Positions 1 to 10,989 of a stretch of DNA of 64,000 nt are shown in pieces. The notes under the pieces were generated by a model, which was not told where the DNA came from, ran no database searches, and saw nothing but the letters and a program-made list of their open reading frames with translations. The DNA is from Castanea sativa (taxonomy: Eukaryota > Streptophyta > Magnoliopsida > Fagales > Fagaceae). The first letter of the stretch is position 1. Every line of letters starts with the position of its first letter. A program made the position numbers and the translations under genes. Location of the stretch: assembly GCF_040712315.1 (NCBI RefSeq), contig NC_134020.1, positions 46,485,751-46,549,750 on the forward strand, read 5' to 3'.

Positions 1-2
1 GG

Positions 3-3000
3 CTACCCGTGCAGGTGGAGGGTTCCGAGGTACAGGTAAACTTCATAGTTGTTATGGCATATTCTCCATACACGGCCATTTTGGCCAGACCGTGGTTGCA
101 TGCAATGGAGGCAGTTTCATCAACTTTACATGTGATGGTGAAGTACCCCACAGGGGGAAGCGTGGGAGTGTTACATGGCAGTCAAACGGTGGCTAGGCAA
201 TGTCTAATGTCTGCCACTATTCGTACAGGCCGAGGTTCGTTCGAAGGGGAAGTTCCTGAGACATCATAGCAATTAAAGAGGGCTGCTCAAGAAGTCTGCC
301 CAGTTGAAGATGAAGGGTCTGCCGAGAAGTTAACCAAGGTAATTATTGGGGAAGATAAAGAGAAGTTTTTTCAAGTCGGATCCAAGCTGCCGACACAGGA
401 AAGAGAAGAGTTGATTCAATTCCTGCGAGATAACATTGATGTTTTTGCATGGACGACTTATGATGTGCCAGGAATTAATCCAGAGGTTATCTGCCACCAT
501 TTGAATGTTAACCCTCATGCGACGCATAGATAGCAGCCTCCTCGACGAGCATCTCAAGAGCACGCCGAGGCAGTTAAAGAGGAAGTTGGGAAGCTAAAGC
601 GAGCCGGTGCGATCAAGGAGATCTTCTATCCTGAATGGCTGGCCAATACTGTCGTAGTAAAAAAGAAGAATGGGAAATGGAGAGTCTGTATTGACTTTAC
701 AGATCTGAATAGGGCATGTCCCAAGGATCCTTTCCCTATTCCTAGAATTGACCAATTGGTGGATGCAACTGTGGGGCACCCCCGAATGAGCTTCTTGGAT
801 GCGTTCCAAGGGTATCACCAAATCCCGTTGTCACTGAATGATCAGGAGAAGACGGCTTTTCGTGCCCCGAATGGTAATTACCATTACCGAGTAATGCCCT
901 TTGGTCTAAAGAATGCAGGGTCCACTTATCAACGAATGGTGACCAGAATGTTCGATGCGCAGTTGGGACGTAACATGGAAGCTTATATCGATGATATGGT
1001 AATCAAAAGTAAGAAGACAGAAGACCATTTGACAGATTTGCAAGAGACCTTCTCGGTGTTAAGAAAGTATAAGTTACGCTTGAATGCATCAAAGTGTTCT
1101 TTCGGAGTGGGCTCGGGAAAATTTTTGGGGTACATGATTACCCATCGGGGCATTGAAGTTAATCCTGACCAGATTAAGGCTGTCTTAGGATTGCATCCTC
1201 CTCGGAACCCGAAAGAGGTGCAGAGGTTAGCTGGCATGATTGCAGCCTTGAACAGGTTCATTTCGCGGTCCGCAGACAGGTGCCGCCCATTTTATCGCCT
1301 TTTGCACAGGTGGAAAGATTTCCAGTGGTCTAACGAATGCAATTTGGCTTTTGAGGATTTAAAGCAATACCTATCTAGACCGCCGATACTATCAACGCCC
1401 GAGAAGGAAGAAGTGCTATATGCTTATCTAGCGGTCACAAATCACTCCGTAAGTCTTGTCTTAATACGGAATGATGACGGGGTCCAGAAACCAATATACT
1501 ATGTCAGCAAGTCCTTGCAAGAAGTCGAACAGCGATACCTACTGCTGGAAAAAGCGCTTCTAGCCGTGGTGCATGCAACAAGGAAATTGCCTCATTATTT
1601 CCAAGCTCACACCGTGGTAATACTCACTCAGTTGCCTCTACAAGCTATCACGCGGAAATCGGATTATACGGGTCGTGTAGCAAAGTGGGGAACTAAGCTG
1701 GGAGCTTATGATATCAAGTACATGCCTCGGACGGCTATCAAAGGGCAAATCCTTGCCGACTTCGTGGCCGAGTTCACGGACGGTCAGGCTTACCCCGAAG
1801 ATGCCGTGATGACAGTAATGTCCATTGGAACGGAAAACATTACTCCATGGGAAGTCTACACGGATGGGGCATCAAATCGAAAGGGAGCCGGGGTTGGAGT
1901 TGTGTTAATATCCCCCGAGAAACTAGTCATTGAAAAGTCTTTGAGATTGGGATTCCCAGCAACTAATAATGAGGCGGAGTACGAGGCTCTCTTAGTGGGC
2001 TCCCAGATGGTTAAACATTTGGGAGGAAAAGTAGTGAGGGTGTTCTGTGATTCCCGATTGGTGGTCGGGCAAGTTAATGGAGTGTTTGAGGCAAAAGATG
2101 AGCGTATGAAAAGCTATCTGAAACGAGTCCAAGGGGTGTTGGGTTTGTTTGACAGTTTCAAGGTACAGCAAGTCCCAAGGGGACATAACTCTCATGCTGA
2201 TTCATTAGCAATGTTAGCCACATCGCTGGGATCAAAGTTACCGCGTATGATTATTGTGGAAGATTTGTTGTCCTCTAGCTTGACCAGCATCCCGGCAGTA
2301 CGGGTTCACAGCATTCATGTAGGCCCAAGCTGGATGGACCCGATTATAGCTTTCTTGCAGCACGGAATATTACCTGAAGATAGGAAAATGGCCGAGACGA
2401 TACGAAGAAGCGCACCCCGTTACTGGCTATCGGAGGAGAAAAAACTCTATAGGCGTTCCTATGCAGGTCCTTACCTCCTTTGCGTACATCCTGAAGCCAT
2501 GGAACCTTTGCTGGAAGAATTGCATGAGGGTGTGTGTGGGAGCCACACTGGAGGAAGATCATTAGCTCATAGAGCCATGACCCAAGGGTATTGGTGGCCA
2601 AGCATGCAGAGAACCTCTCAAGAGTATGCCAAGAAGTGTGATCAATGTCAAAGGTTTGCGCCCAATGTGCATCAACCAGGAGGTAACTTAAATCCGTTGT
2701 CCAGCCCATGGCCCTTTGCTAAGTGGGGTTTAGATATCGTCGGGCCGTTTCCTCGGGCAACGGGTAATAGGAGATGGCTCATCGTCGGCACGGATTACTT
2801 CACGAAATGGGTGGAGGCCGAGCCATTAGCCAACATTAGAGATGTGGATGCAAAAAGATTCATCTGGAAAAATATCATAACTCGCTTCGGGGTCCCACAC
2901 ACCTTGATATCTGATAATGGTCTTCAATTTGATAGCAAGGTTTTCCGGCGGTACTGCGCAGAAATGGGAATAAGAAATGGATATTCCACTCCGTACTATC

Positions 3001-3569
3001 CCCAAGGGAATGGACAGGCCGAAGCAACAAATAAAGTCATCTTGGCAGGTTTGAAGAAACGATTGGATGACGCTAAAGGAGGCTGGGTAGAAGAATTACC
3101 TCATGTATTATGGGCTTATCGCACTACACCCCGAAGATCAACAGGCGAGACTCCCTTTTCAATGACGTATGGGATGGAAGCTATAATACCACTAGAGTCA
3201 GGTTTTCCCACCCTGAAGTCCGACCAGTATGACGAAGCGAGCAATCATGATCTGATGAATGATTGTTTAAATACTATTGAGGAAAGTAGAGAAATAGCCA
3301 ATGTGAAGATGGGCAACTATCAGCAGAAGCTCAAGCAGACATATGACAAGGGAGTTAGGGCCAGGCCCTTGGTACCAGGAGATTTGGTACTAAGAAAGGT
3401 AGTGGGGGTTGCAAAGAATCCCGCCTGGGGAAAATTGGGTCCTAACTGGGAGGGGCCATATAGAATTACCTCAATGGCAGGAGTAGGGGCTTATCGTCTA
3501 GAGGATCTGGATGGAAGGGTGATTCCTCGCCCGTGGAATGTAAATAACTTACGACGATATTATTATTAA
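3..3569 (+). pseudogene. pol polyprotein of the Tat element, partial, two in-frame TAG codons
   Basis: One reading frame runs from the left edge to the TAA ending at 3569, broken only by TAG at 267-269 and 531-533. The first part is the protease C-terminus (ILARPWL). RT follows at about 590-1130 with the catalytic YIDD at 984-995. The first RNase H (about 1400-1790) keeps YYVSKSL but seems to lack its early catalytic Asp. The second RNase H (about 1845-2240) has YTDGAS, NNEAEYEAL, FCDSRL and HADSLA. Integrase has an HHCC finger at about 2510-2690 and a D,D35E triad (Asp 2733, Asp 2913, Glu 3021), then a C-terminal GPYRI region. A degenerate first RNase H backed by a second one is typical of Tat. 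The stops fall in the protease-RT linker and the RT N-terminus, so this is a recently decayed copy. Confidence 0.9.
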
Positions 3570-3623
3570 GAAAAGAATCTTCTTTTGTGTGAGGCTTCTG
3601 TTCGTTTCAATCCTGTATCGGCA

Positions 3624-4017
3624 AAAAGCATAAGTGTTAAACTGACCTTAGTGCTTGTTCGGCTCCTCGGGCCACAAGTCTAAGAGAAATTAATCACTTG
3701 CAAAAGCATAAGTGTTAAACTGACCTTAGTGCTTGTTCGGCTCCTCGGGCCACAAGTCTAAGAGAAATTAATCACTTGCAAAAGCATAAGTGTTAAACTG
3801 ACCTTAGTGCTTGTTCGGCTCCTCGGGCCACAAGTCTAAGAGAAATTAGTCACTTGTAAAAGCATAAGTGTTAAACTGACCTAAGTGCTTGTTCGGCTCC
3901 TCAGGCCACAAGTCTAAGAGAAATTAGTCACTTGCAAAAACCTAAGTGTTAAACTGACCTTAGTGCTCGTTCGGCTTCTCGGGCCACAAGTCTAAGAAAA
4001 ATTAATCACTTGCAAAC
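3624..4017 (+). repeat. 78-bp tandem repeat array in the Tat 3' untranslated region
   Basis: Five near-identical units of exactly 78 bp: the word TAAGTGTTAAACTGACC starts at 3631, 3709, 3787, 3865 and 3943. Units carry GTTCGGCTCCTCGGGCCACA. Copies 4 and 5 hold most of the substitutions. The array begins about 55 bp after the pol stop. Arrays in this part of Tat/Ogre elements are known as a source of satellite DNA. Confidence 0.95.
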
Positions 4018-4465
4018 CATCACACAGGAATTGTAAGTCCAACAAGATCACGGCTAAAGAAATCTCAAATATGTAAAGCGCTAACATAAAACAAATCATT
4101 GAGCCTTGTTGTTCAATAGCATATTGAACCTCAAACTTGCCGTTTCAAACGTCAAAGAAGGTCAAGTGGTGAAATTATGGTGCTCAGGTCAAACTTTTTG
4201 TGTTTCTTAAAATCACAAGTATAATGAACTACTTCGTAGTGGAATTATGATTGTTATTTCAAATAAGCTTTTATCTGGACACATACAAAATGACAAATAA
4301 ATGACAGCATATTGTAGTAAGACGTGTATATGAAATAGAAGAAAAGAGCTAAGTATTCATTTCTTAGCAAATGTCTGTTACAAAACCGGGGCAATCATAT
4401 GGCCCCTTACATCCGTAAAAACAAAAAAACAATAAAGCAAAAATAAGGCAAAAACTACGAAAGGA
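4018..4465. other. spacer between the 78-bp array and the antisense gene
   Basis: AT-rich and without an open frame of note. It should hold the 3' untranslated region of the antisense gene. I see no clear AATAAA on the minus strand here. Confidence 0.5.
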
Positions 4466-6800
4466 CTACGCAACAGGTTGCTTGTCTTTTCTTTTCTCTG
4501 GGTCTTTTTCTTTTTTCTTCTTTTTTGGCTCTTCAGCCAATTCACCCTCAGCTACTTCGTCCACGGGCTGAGCCGGGGGAGAAGGGTCCTTTGAGACTGG
4601 GGTATCAGAAGGAGCAGAGGCAGGGGTAGGCACTACAAGATCAGTTGTCGGCGCTGGAGGAGTAGGGGCTAAGCGTAACGCAGGGGGATAATAGATGTTG
4701 TCGGGAATACGGAGTACTGCGTCAGCATCCACTCCCGCAGCGTCCAAAGCGCGGCCCCACACTTCCGAGCAGAACGCTCTGGCAACTCCTCTAAGTTGGG
4801 CAGTTAAGCTGTCAGAAGCTTTTTTCATCCCAGCGTCATACGCCGCTTGCTCAGCAACAGCCTGCTCTTGCTCCTTCTTGGCCAGCAGTTCTTTCGTTTG
4901 TTTGAGCTCGACAACAGTGAGGGCGAGCCTGCTTTGAGCCTGCTTCTGGGCCTCAAGAGTAAGATTGGCTTGCGACTCATAGCTTTTCAGGGCCGACTCA
5001 GCATTCTTGTGAGCTTCTACCTCAGACAGGCGAGTGAGGGTCTCTTTTAAGTTCAGCTCAGCTTCTTTTTGTGCCTTCGTTGCCGCCTCGGCATTTTGAT
5101 CAGCTTTTCGGGCAAGATCTAGGGAATGATCTACCCACTCCTCAGCCATGAATGAAGCCTGGACTGCCTATGACATATTTGAGTTAATAAGGTTAGTCAT
5201 AATAAATAATTAAACTCATACTTAGAATGCACAAAAACTTCGAAAGTACCTTGGCTAAGTCCTGCTTCAAAGACAAGAAAACCTCCCTCTTGCGGAAGGA
5301 CCGCAATTCTGCCATGTCTTCGAGAAGGCATAGAGCCTTCTCTAGACACTCGGCCACCAAGCTCGAGCTTCCCTTCTTCGGATCCCGCAGATTGGCGTCA
5401 TCCAAAACAGGGCTGCCCAAGCTAAGAGTGAAGTTGGGCCGCCAGGTTGACGCTTTCCTTGTAGATTCACCACTGGGGTCTTTCGAAGAACCAGTGGGAG
5501 CAACTTTCTTGGAAAGGGCCTTTGCAGCCCTGGTATCTTTAACAGAGGGGTCAAGGTTTTCCCCTTCTTCGATGTCTATAACTTGTTTGCTACTCTGACC
5601 CCTTTTGCGCTTTTTATCTGTCGCCTCCGAGGGGGGTGCCTGAGTAACAGCTGGAGTAACGGGACGAGGAGGAACCGACACGGCTGGCGAAGAGCTGCCT
5701 GCATGTGCCTGTAGTAGGGCCAACAGGTCGGGCTCTTTTTCTTGGAAACCCATTTGACTGCTGGACGGTTGGGAACTGGAGGGAGCGTCTGAGCGGTAGA
5801 ACACCTCAAAGTCTTTCTCTGTCACCTCGAGAGAAGGGAGCTCGGGCGTGGCAGCTCTTTCCTCAACGACAGGATTAGCAGCTTGCTCCAAAGGAGGATA
5901 GATCAGTTGGGCGGCGAGTGGGGCAGGGAGTTGTGCGTCCTGAATTCCTGCAGGGGGAGGTGCGGCTAATAAGAATCCCGGGGCGGCAACGTCAATTTGA
6001 GCTAGCCTTAAATCTCTTGCTCTTATCACGTTCTTCGGGCTTTGGAAGCGTTTAGTAGAGGGGGTGTATCCGAGGATGAGGTGGGCTGCTCGGAGCTGTC
6101 CGTCCCTATGTACGAATATCTCCGATCGAAGAATCCTGTTCAAATCAGCACGGTTCACAGCAGACAAATTCGGGGCAGTATGGTAATCGTCTGCAATAAA
6201 AAGTGAAGGCATTTAAACAAATACGTGGTGTGGGGTAAAGCACAGAAAAGAATATGGTTAGTCCTAAGTGCTAGGTTAGTCCTCGGGAACCCTACCTGGT
6301 ACCCCTTCTCGGGTAGGGCAATGCAATCCGTCATGTCAATTGCCCGAGATGACGAGATAATCTTCATCCATCCCTTTGCTTGAATCGGGTAAACAGGAAA
6401 TCAGCCTAACAGAAGGGATTCTACACTTCATGTAGTATTTAGTCCTGTCCCCTTTTTGGCAGTTATATACCCAATTTACATCCTGCCAGGTCAAGTTGGT
6501 TCCCAGTTTTCGATTAAGGGCATCCGCGCATCCTAAAATTCTAAGGACATTTGGGGAGCATTGCGAAGGGGTAAGCCTATAATTTATTAGAAAATCTCTA
6601 GTTACTCTACCCATAGGAATTTCCATACCCCCCTCAATAAATGCAATCATAGGAATCAAAATGGATTCAGGTGGCCGAGACACCAGTGGAATATCTTCTT
6701 CCTCACAATACGTAATATCTACGTCATTGGGGATCCGATATCGGTCCTTAAAAGCGGCATTCGCCTCATCTGTATTCACTAACTTAGCGTATCTACCCAT
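4466..6800 (-). pseudogene. spliced antisense extra gene of the Tat element (three exons, one premature TGA)
   Basis: Opposite strand to pol. Exon 1 is 6800-6296, exon 2 is 6190-5250, exon 3 is 5167-4466. Introns are 105 and 82 bp with GT-AG ends (CCAG|GTAGG to TTGCAG|AC; CCAAG|GTACT to CATAG|GCAG). Phases fit (1, then 0) and the exons total 2148 nt, or 716 codons with the stop. Codon 155 (6338-6336) is TGA, probably a decayed Trp codon. The N-terminal part starts MGRYAKLVNTDEA and resembles what I recall as a plant-transposon-like domain in Tat extra ORFs. The middle is low-complexity, rich in Ser, Pro and Ala. The end is a long Ala/Glu/Lys coiled-coil-like stretch and a Lys-rich tail (KKKKKEKDPEKRKDK). 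I chose ATG 6800 because it follows a polypyrimidine tract and starts the conserved-looking part; an upstream ATG (6863) adds only hydrophobic residues. Function is unknown. Confidence 0.8.
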
Positions 6801-6958
6801 TAACCCCCGCTGCAAGAGGAGAAAAGCAAGCAAGAAGAGAAAAAATGAAAGGAAAATGAACACACCTCTGAAGATCGCTTAAGGATGGTCCTCGGGAGCT
6901 CACTTTTCTTTCAATCCTTCGAAATGGCAAAATGAGCTTTATCCAGCGTAAAAAGTTG

Positions 6959-6967
6959 CTTTTATAG
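6959..6967 (-). promoter_or_regulatory. TATA box for the antisense extra gene
   Basis: On the minus strand CCCCTATAAAAGC lies about 160 bp upstream of the ATG at 6800. Together with spliced coding exons it suggests the antisense gene has its own promoter and does not use the LTR. Sequence only, no expression data. Confidence 0.6.
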
Positions 6968-7249
6968 GGGTGGGGGAAGTGGAAGTAATGGGGTAAAAGA
7001 ATAAGAGCGGTAACTTTCCCGCTCATAATTAAGAGCAAAATCTGAACCGTACATTTCTCATCCAACCGTAGAACGTGCGCGGAAAAAGAAGCGTCAGGCG
7101 CCATAAATGCCTCATCGTGGGATACGAGGCGCCAGGTGCGGATCATGGGGCAGTGAAGAGACGTCTGTACGTGTGAAAGCATAAAAAGGGTAAGAAGCGT
7201 GTATAAGAAGTTAAAACTTAGTTATTAATACATGATTCATAACTCAAGT

Positions 7250-7260
7250 ATTAAAGGGGC
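7250..7260 (+). promoter_or_regulatory. polypurine tract of the Tat element
   Basis: ATTAAAGGGGC directly precedes the TG that opens the 3' LTR, the expected place for plus-strand priming. Confidence 0.65.
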
Positions 7261-7770
7261 TGTTGTGAGGACCCGAGGACCTAAGAACCCGAGGACCCGA
7301 AGAAAGGAAGGCCAACATTTAGAGTGAAAGATGAGATCTCTCCGGGTGTGCCCGAAGATGAGGTGACGTGGACGATAATTACGTAAAGGGCATGTTACAA
7401 ATATCTGGTTATAATAGGCTGGTTTGGAAGGTTGCATTAAATGCTTGGCAACAACCATTCTGGCCGCATTAATTAGCAAGCATTTCCTCTATCCGTCGCA
7501 TTAATGTGGACATGACCTGAACAGTGCGGGATGCAAAGGGGAATCTTGTTCCATTGCCGACGGACAAGTGTCACGGGGAAAGGACCGCAGATTGCAAGGT
7601 GTAAGGCTACGATGAAAACAGAGAATAGTATAAATAGGAATCAAGAAACTACGAATGAGGGGCTTTTTGTTGTTGAACCCTCTCTACCAAATGTATTGTA
7701 TAAGGACTCTTAAGTGAATAAAGCAGCGAGAACGTTTTGAAGTTGGTTATACGAGCTTTTGGTCCTTACA
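7261..7770 (+). repeat. 3' LTR of the Tat element
   Basis: Begins TGTTGTGAGGACCCGAGG after the polypurine tract and ends GGTCCTTACA. It holds a TATA box (TATAAATA, 7629-7636) and an AATAAA signal (7717-7722) spaced as in plant LTRs. The start could be 7264 (TGTGAGG), which also gives TG...CA. Confidence 0.8.
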
Positions 7771-9158
7771 GACACCATATTGGTGCTTCAATAGACCTAT
7801 ATGCTGCTAATTTAAGCCTCATAAGAGTACTTTAGCTAAGTTAAGAGATACAATTGAATTAGCTAAGTGATCCATAATGGCCTACAGATGGATAGTAACC
7901 TCCCTTGACTCCATCTATTTTGGATTAAAATACTATCCAAGGAAAAACAACAGAAACCTTAGGGTCATCAGCTGATAGTACAGCAACATAGATAACACTT
8001 CTTAAAGCCTAACAGGGTTTAAGATGAAAAATACTAAAGAACTGATTTTGATCTCTCTCTTCTTAAACAATTACATAACCAAACTGCTTTAGGTACCCAA
8101 GCATAAACCACTATCTTCCATCCTAAGATTATGTATAAGAGCGGCAGATAACAAAGCGTGCTAGAGTATAAAATGTCCTTAACCAATTGAGAGAAATTCT
8201 TCCCCCAATGATAATCAGACACAAGTCCAACCTAATAGGCCAAGCAACTAAAGAATGGTCTTAACAATTAAGATTGTCTCATATCAAAGTCAAGCCTATT
8301 TCACCCTAACCAAATCAAGATTGGGTCTCACAGTTTCCAAATTTTGTACCAAAAAACTAGTGTAGAACATTTATAACTCCAAAATTTGGACAAGAAAATC
8401 AGACAAAGCGCTACAAAAGCATAAGCAGCAATATTTATGCACACAAATATTCTCAACAAAACAGATCATTGATATGCAAAGGGCTAATGAACTCCAAATC
8501 AAAAAACAGAGCAGAACCTTGCAGGTTCAAAATACACCATTCCACTGGATGCGTGTAAGTTGTAATTAAAAATTAAAAATAAAATACTCCGAATTACCGA
8601 AGATTTTGTCTTATCCATGGGCACAACATATACACAGTTTTTTTAGGTGCAGTAGGTTAGGTTCCGCAACTAAATTGAAACACATTTTTGAATTCACTAA
8701 TAAAATACAAACTGTGTTATCTTTTCCAATTTCAAATAAAATTCAATTTAGCAAAGTGTTTGAATTCAATAAGGGAATACCCAAGATTTTCCTTTCAGAA
8801 TTTCCCTCCTTCCCCCTCTTAGTTTGAATTCAACTATGCGTTTAAATTCAATTCAGCTATAAGTTTGAATTCAAAACTTACTTATCAACAACAATTAATA
8901 TTAAAATCATATTGGTTTATTTTTTTACAAAATAAAATCAAAATATCTTCAAAGATAACAAAAACGAAAACCTAAAAACCCAAATCAGAAAAACTGTACA
9001 TTCATCATTCTCCACAAAAAAAAAAAAAAAAAAAAAAACCCTAATTTCAATCTACACGTAAACTACCATTGATTGCTCAAATCATAAACTTATTTGAAAT
9101 TAATCAGAGTGAGCTCAAATCAACTAAAGACTAAAACTTTTACAAAGCGAATTAGAGC
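7771..9158. other. intergenic, 3' side of the first NHL gene
   Basis: AT-rich spacer with several TTGAATTCAA-like words around 8690-8880 and an A-run at 9018-9038. No gene is supported. Confidence 0.5.
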
Positions 9159-9893
9159 TCACAGACCAACCTGGCAATCCATCGGTGCCTCGAGCTTCCC
9201 TGAACCGGAGGCACTGGAATTTGAGGGAGAGATAGAAACAAGCAAAGATTGGCACAAAACCTTAACAATCTTATTCCTCGCTCTCCAACCACCAGTTTTG
9301 AATTCAGCCCTAGCCAGAAGCCTCACACTGAAAGAGAGCGTGCCACGTGTCCTGTCGGCGTTGATGTAGCCGAGCGCCCTTCTGTCCACGTACGCGTCTT
9401 TGGCGGCGAAGGAAGCGTCGACGAAGGTTTGGTTCCGCTTGGACTGTTTGAAGGGAGGGATTCGGGTCTCGGCGACGATCTCGGTCCTGTAGGAGACCGC
9501 GGAGTCAACGGCGTCGTAGTAGATGGAGAGCTTCTTGTTAGGGTTGTAGACGGAGAACCGGGCGTTCCAGTTGCCGGAGACGGAGGTGTCGGAGGTGGAG
9601 AAGTTGGAGATTGAGAGCGAGTCGACTCGGAACTCGGGGAGGCGAGGGCGGAGGACGAGCCAGAGGATGAAGATGATCACGCCCATGGTAATGAAGACGA
9701 CGATCATCGCTATGAGGAAGGTGCGTACGAAGGTGCGTGAGGACGACGCGCGGTAAGGCTGGTTGTTGTACGGCGGCGGGTAGGGTTGGTTTGGGTAGTA
9801 CTGCGCGTTGTAAGGGTAAGCGGCGCCGGGTTGCGGCGGTGGGTAACCGTTTGCGGGTGGGTAGCCCGCCGCCGGTCTCGAAGGGTTTTGCAT
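9159..9893 (-). CDS. NDR1/HIN1-like protein (LEA-2 domain), proline/tyrosine-rich N-terminus
   Basis: Single-exon gene of 244 aa. The cytosolic N-terminus (residues 1-50) is rich in Pro, Tyr and Gln (YPPANGYPPPQ). One membrane anchor follows at about 57-82 (FLIAMIVVFITMGVIIFILW). The LEA-2 domain starts LPEFRVDSLSISNF and contains WNARFSVYNPNKKLSIYYD, then a QSKRNQTFVDASFAAKDAYV block, and ends GSGKLEAPMDCQV. NHL proteins are plasma-membrane proteins linked to defence and abiotic stress. Its N-terminus is about 40 residues longer than its array neighbours and lacks their MSTR start, so it is probably the older or least derived member. TTGACC and ACCGAC words lie upstream near 10090-10100. Confidence 0.93.
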   Translation of the reverse strand: MQNPSRPAAGYPPANGYPPPQPGAAYPYNAQYYPNQPYPPPYNNQPYRASSSRTFVRTFLIAMIVVFITMGVIIFILWLVLRPRLPEFRVDSLSISNFSTSDTSVSGNWNARFSVYNPNKKLSIYYDAVDSAVSYRTEIVAETRIPPFKQSKRNQTFVDASFAAKDAYVDRRALGYINADRTRGTLSFSVRLLARAEFKTGGWRARNKIVKVLCQSLLVSISPSNSSASGSGKLEAPMDCQVGL

Positions 9894-10985
9894 AGTGGTG
9901 AGTGAGAGAGTGAAGATTAGAATATTTTGGATTTCAAGCAGAGTATAATAAATAATAAAAGACTTTTTTGATGTTTTTGGGACTTTTTTGTTTTTTTTTT
10001 GAGAATCTGTTTTTGGGACTTAGGGAGAAGAAGCTGACGTTTTGGAATTTGATGAGGTGTTGGGGTTCTTTTTCCGTGCGGTCAAGATTTGTTGACCGAC
10101 CTATCTACAGTCCCTGGACTGCTGCCTATTTGTACTTCTATTACGTCGTTCATTGTATTTTGACAATGACATTGACAACACTATTTATTTGTTTATTATT
10201 TTTTAAAAGAGTTTGCTAATATCTGTCTTAGGGTATATAATAATTAATTATTTTTTTAAAAAAAATTTTGAGAATTAAAAAAATATTGACAGTTTTTTCA
10301 ATTTTCAAGAAAATATTTTAAAAGCACACATTAATCAGACCATTTTTTAATAATAAAATAAAATTATTGAGGACCAAAATATAAAGGGCAGTTTGATACG
10401 TGAGTTTAAACAATAGTTTTTAGTTTTTTTTGAAAATATCTGTAATATTGTATAAAAATTAAAAATATGTGTTTTAATACATGTACCAAACATGCCCAAA
10501 ATTGTTGAGAGATGGTAGGGTTTTTTTTTTTTTTTAATCTAAAGAGATAATGGATTTTAGTTTTTTTTTATAAAAAATTTAGAGTTAATTTTATCCTTTG
10601 AGAGTTATGTATCATCAATGATAAAATATCATAAATCTTGGATTTTATCATTTGGGTTGAGATTTGCAATTTGGGGGGTGGGTGTATGCTACAATAATAG
10701 ACAAGTTCTACGTTTACAATATTTGTTTGACAAATTTTAATTGTCAAGTTGTTACAGGTTTTTAATATGAATCCATCACTGAAATGATTTATTTGCCTAT
10801 CGGTAATAATCCGTAACAACTTGCCACTTAAGATATGTTGTGAAAGATACTATAGACACATCATTTCTCATATATGGTTATATAAAAATTAAGTTTGATA
10901 AGTAGTGCTTATATCAAGTGGCTAATTTATTTTTGCGACAAATGGTTGGTTACATTGTCATCCATAATCTAAAGTATACAATTTA
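9894..10985. other. NHL upstream region and AT-rich spacer
   Basis: Holds the first NHL gene's promoter. A W-box-like TTGACC overlaps ACCGAC near 10090-10100. Beyond 10200 it is AT-rich, with a possible MITE at 10386-10497. No gene seen. Confidence 0.5.
10386..10497. mobile_element. small MITE-like inverted-repeat element
   Basis: Ends GGGCAGTTTGATA and TACCAAACATGCCC are imperfect inverted repeats over about 112 bp. I could not find a convincing target duplication, so the class is open (hAT-like ends). Confidence 0.4.
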
Positions 10986-10989
10986 TATA

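Larger units (their letters stand above)
1..7770 (+). mobile_element. Ty3/Gypsy Tat-lineage LTR retrotransposon, 5' part outside the window
   Basis: Seen in order: end of protease, RT with YIDD, two RNase H domains, integrase, a 78-bp tandem array, an opposite-strand multi-exon gene, a polypurine tract and a 3' LTR. Two RNase H regions plus an extra gene between pol and the 3' LTR are known hallmarks of the Tat lineage (Ogre, Retand and relatives). The 5' LTR, gag and most of protease lie left of the window. The bases after the 3' LTR (GACAC, 7771-7775) should be the target duplication, but the left copy is not visible. Pol and the antisense gene both carry stops, so this copy is non-autonomous. 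Confidence 0.9.

Noticed and set aside
267..533. Programmed stop readthrough in pol
   Set aside because: Plant Ty3 elements do not place a recoding site inside the protease-RT linker or the RT N-terminus, and there are two of them. Decay is simpler.
3624..4017. CRISPR-like array
   Set aside because: Units are 78 bp and repeated end to end with no unique spacers, inside a plant retrotransposon.
6810..6865. 5' UTR intron of the antisense gene
   Set aside because: A fine acceptor with a polypyrimidine tract exists, but the best donor gives only 56 bp, shorter than usual plant introns. The true donor, if any, is unresolved.
9249..9756. Plus-strand ORFs over the first NHL gene
   Set aside because: They are frame shadows of a GC-rich coding region, with no domain.
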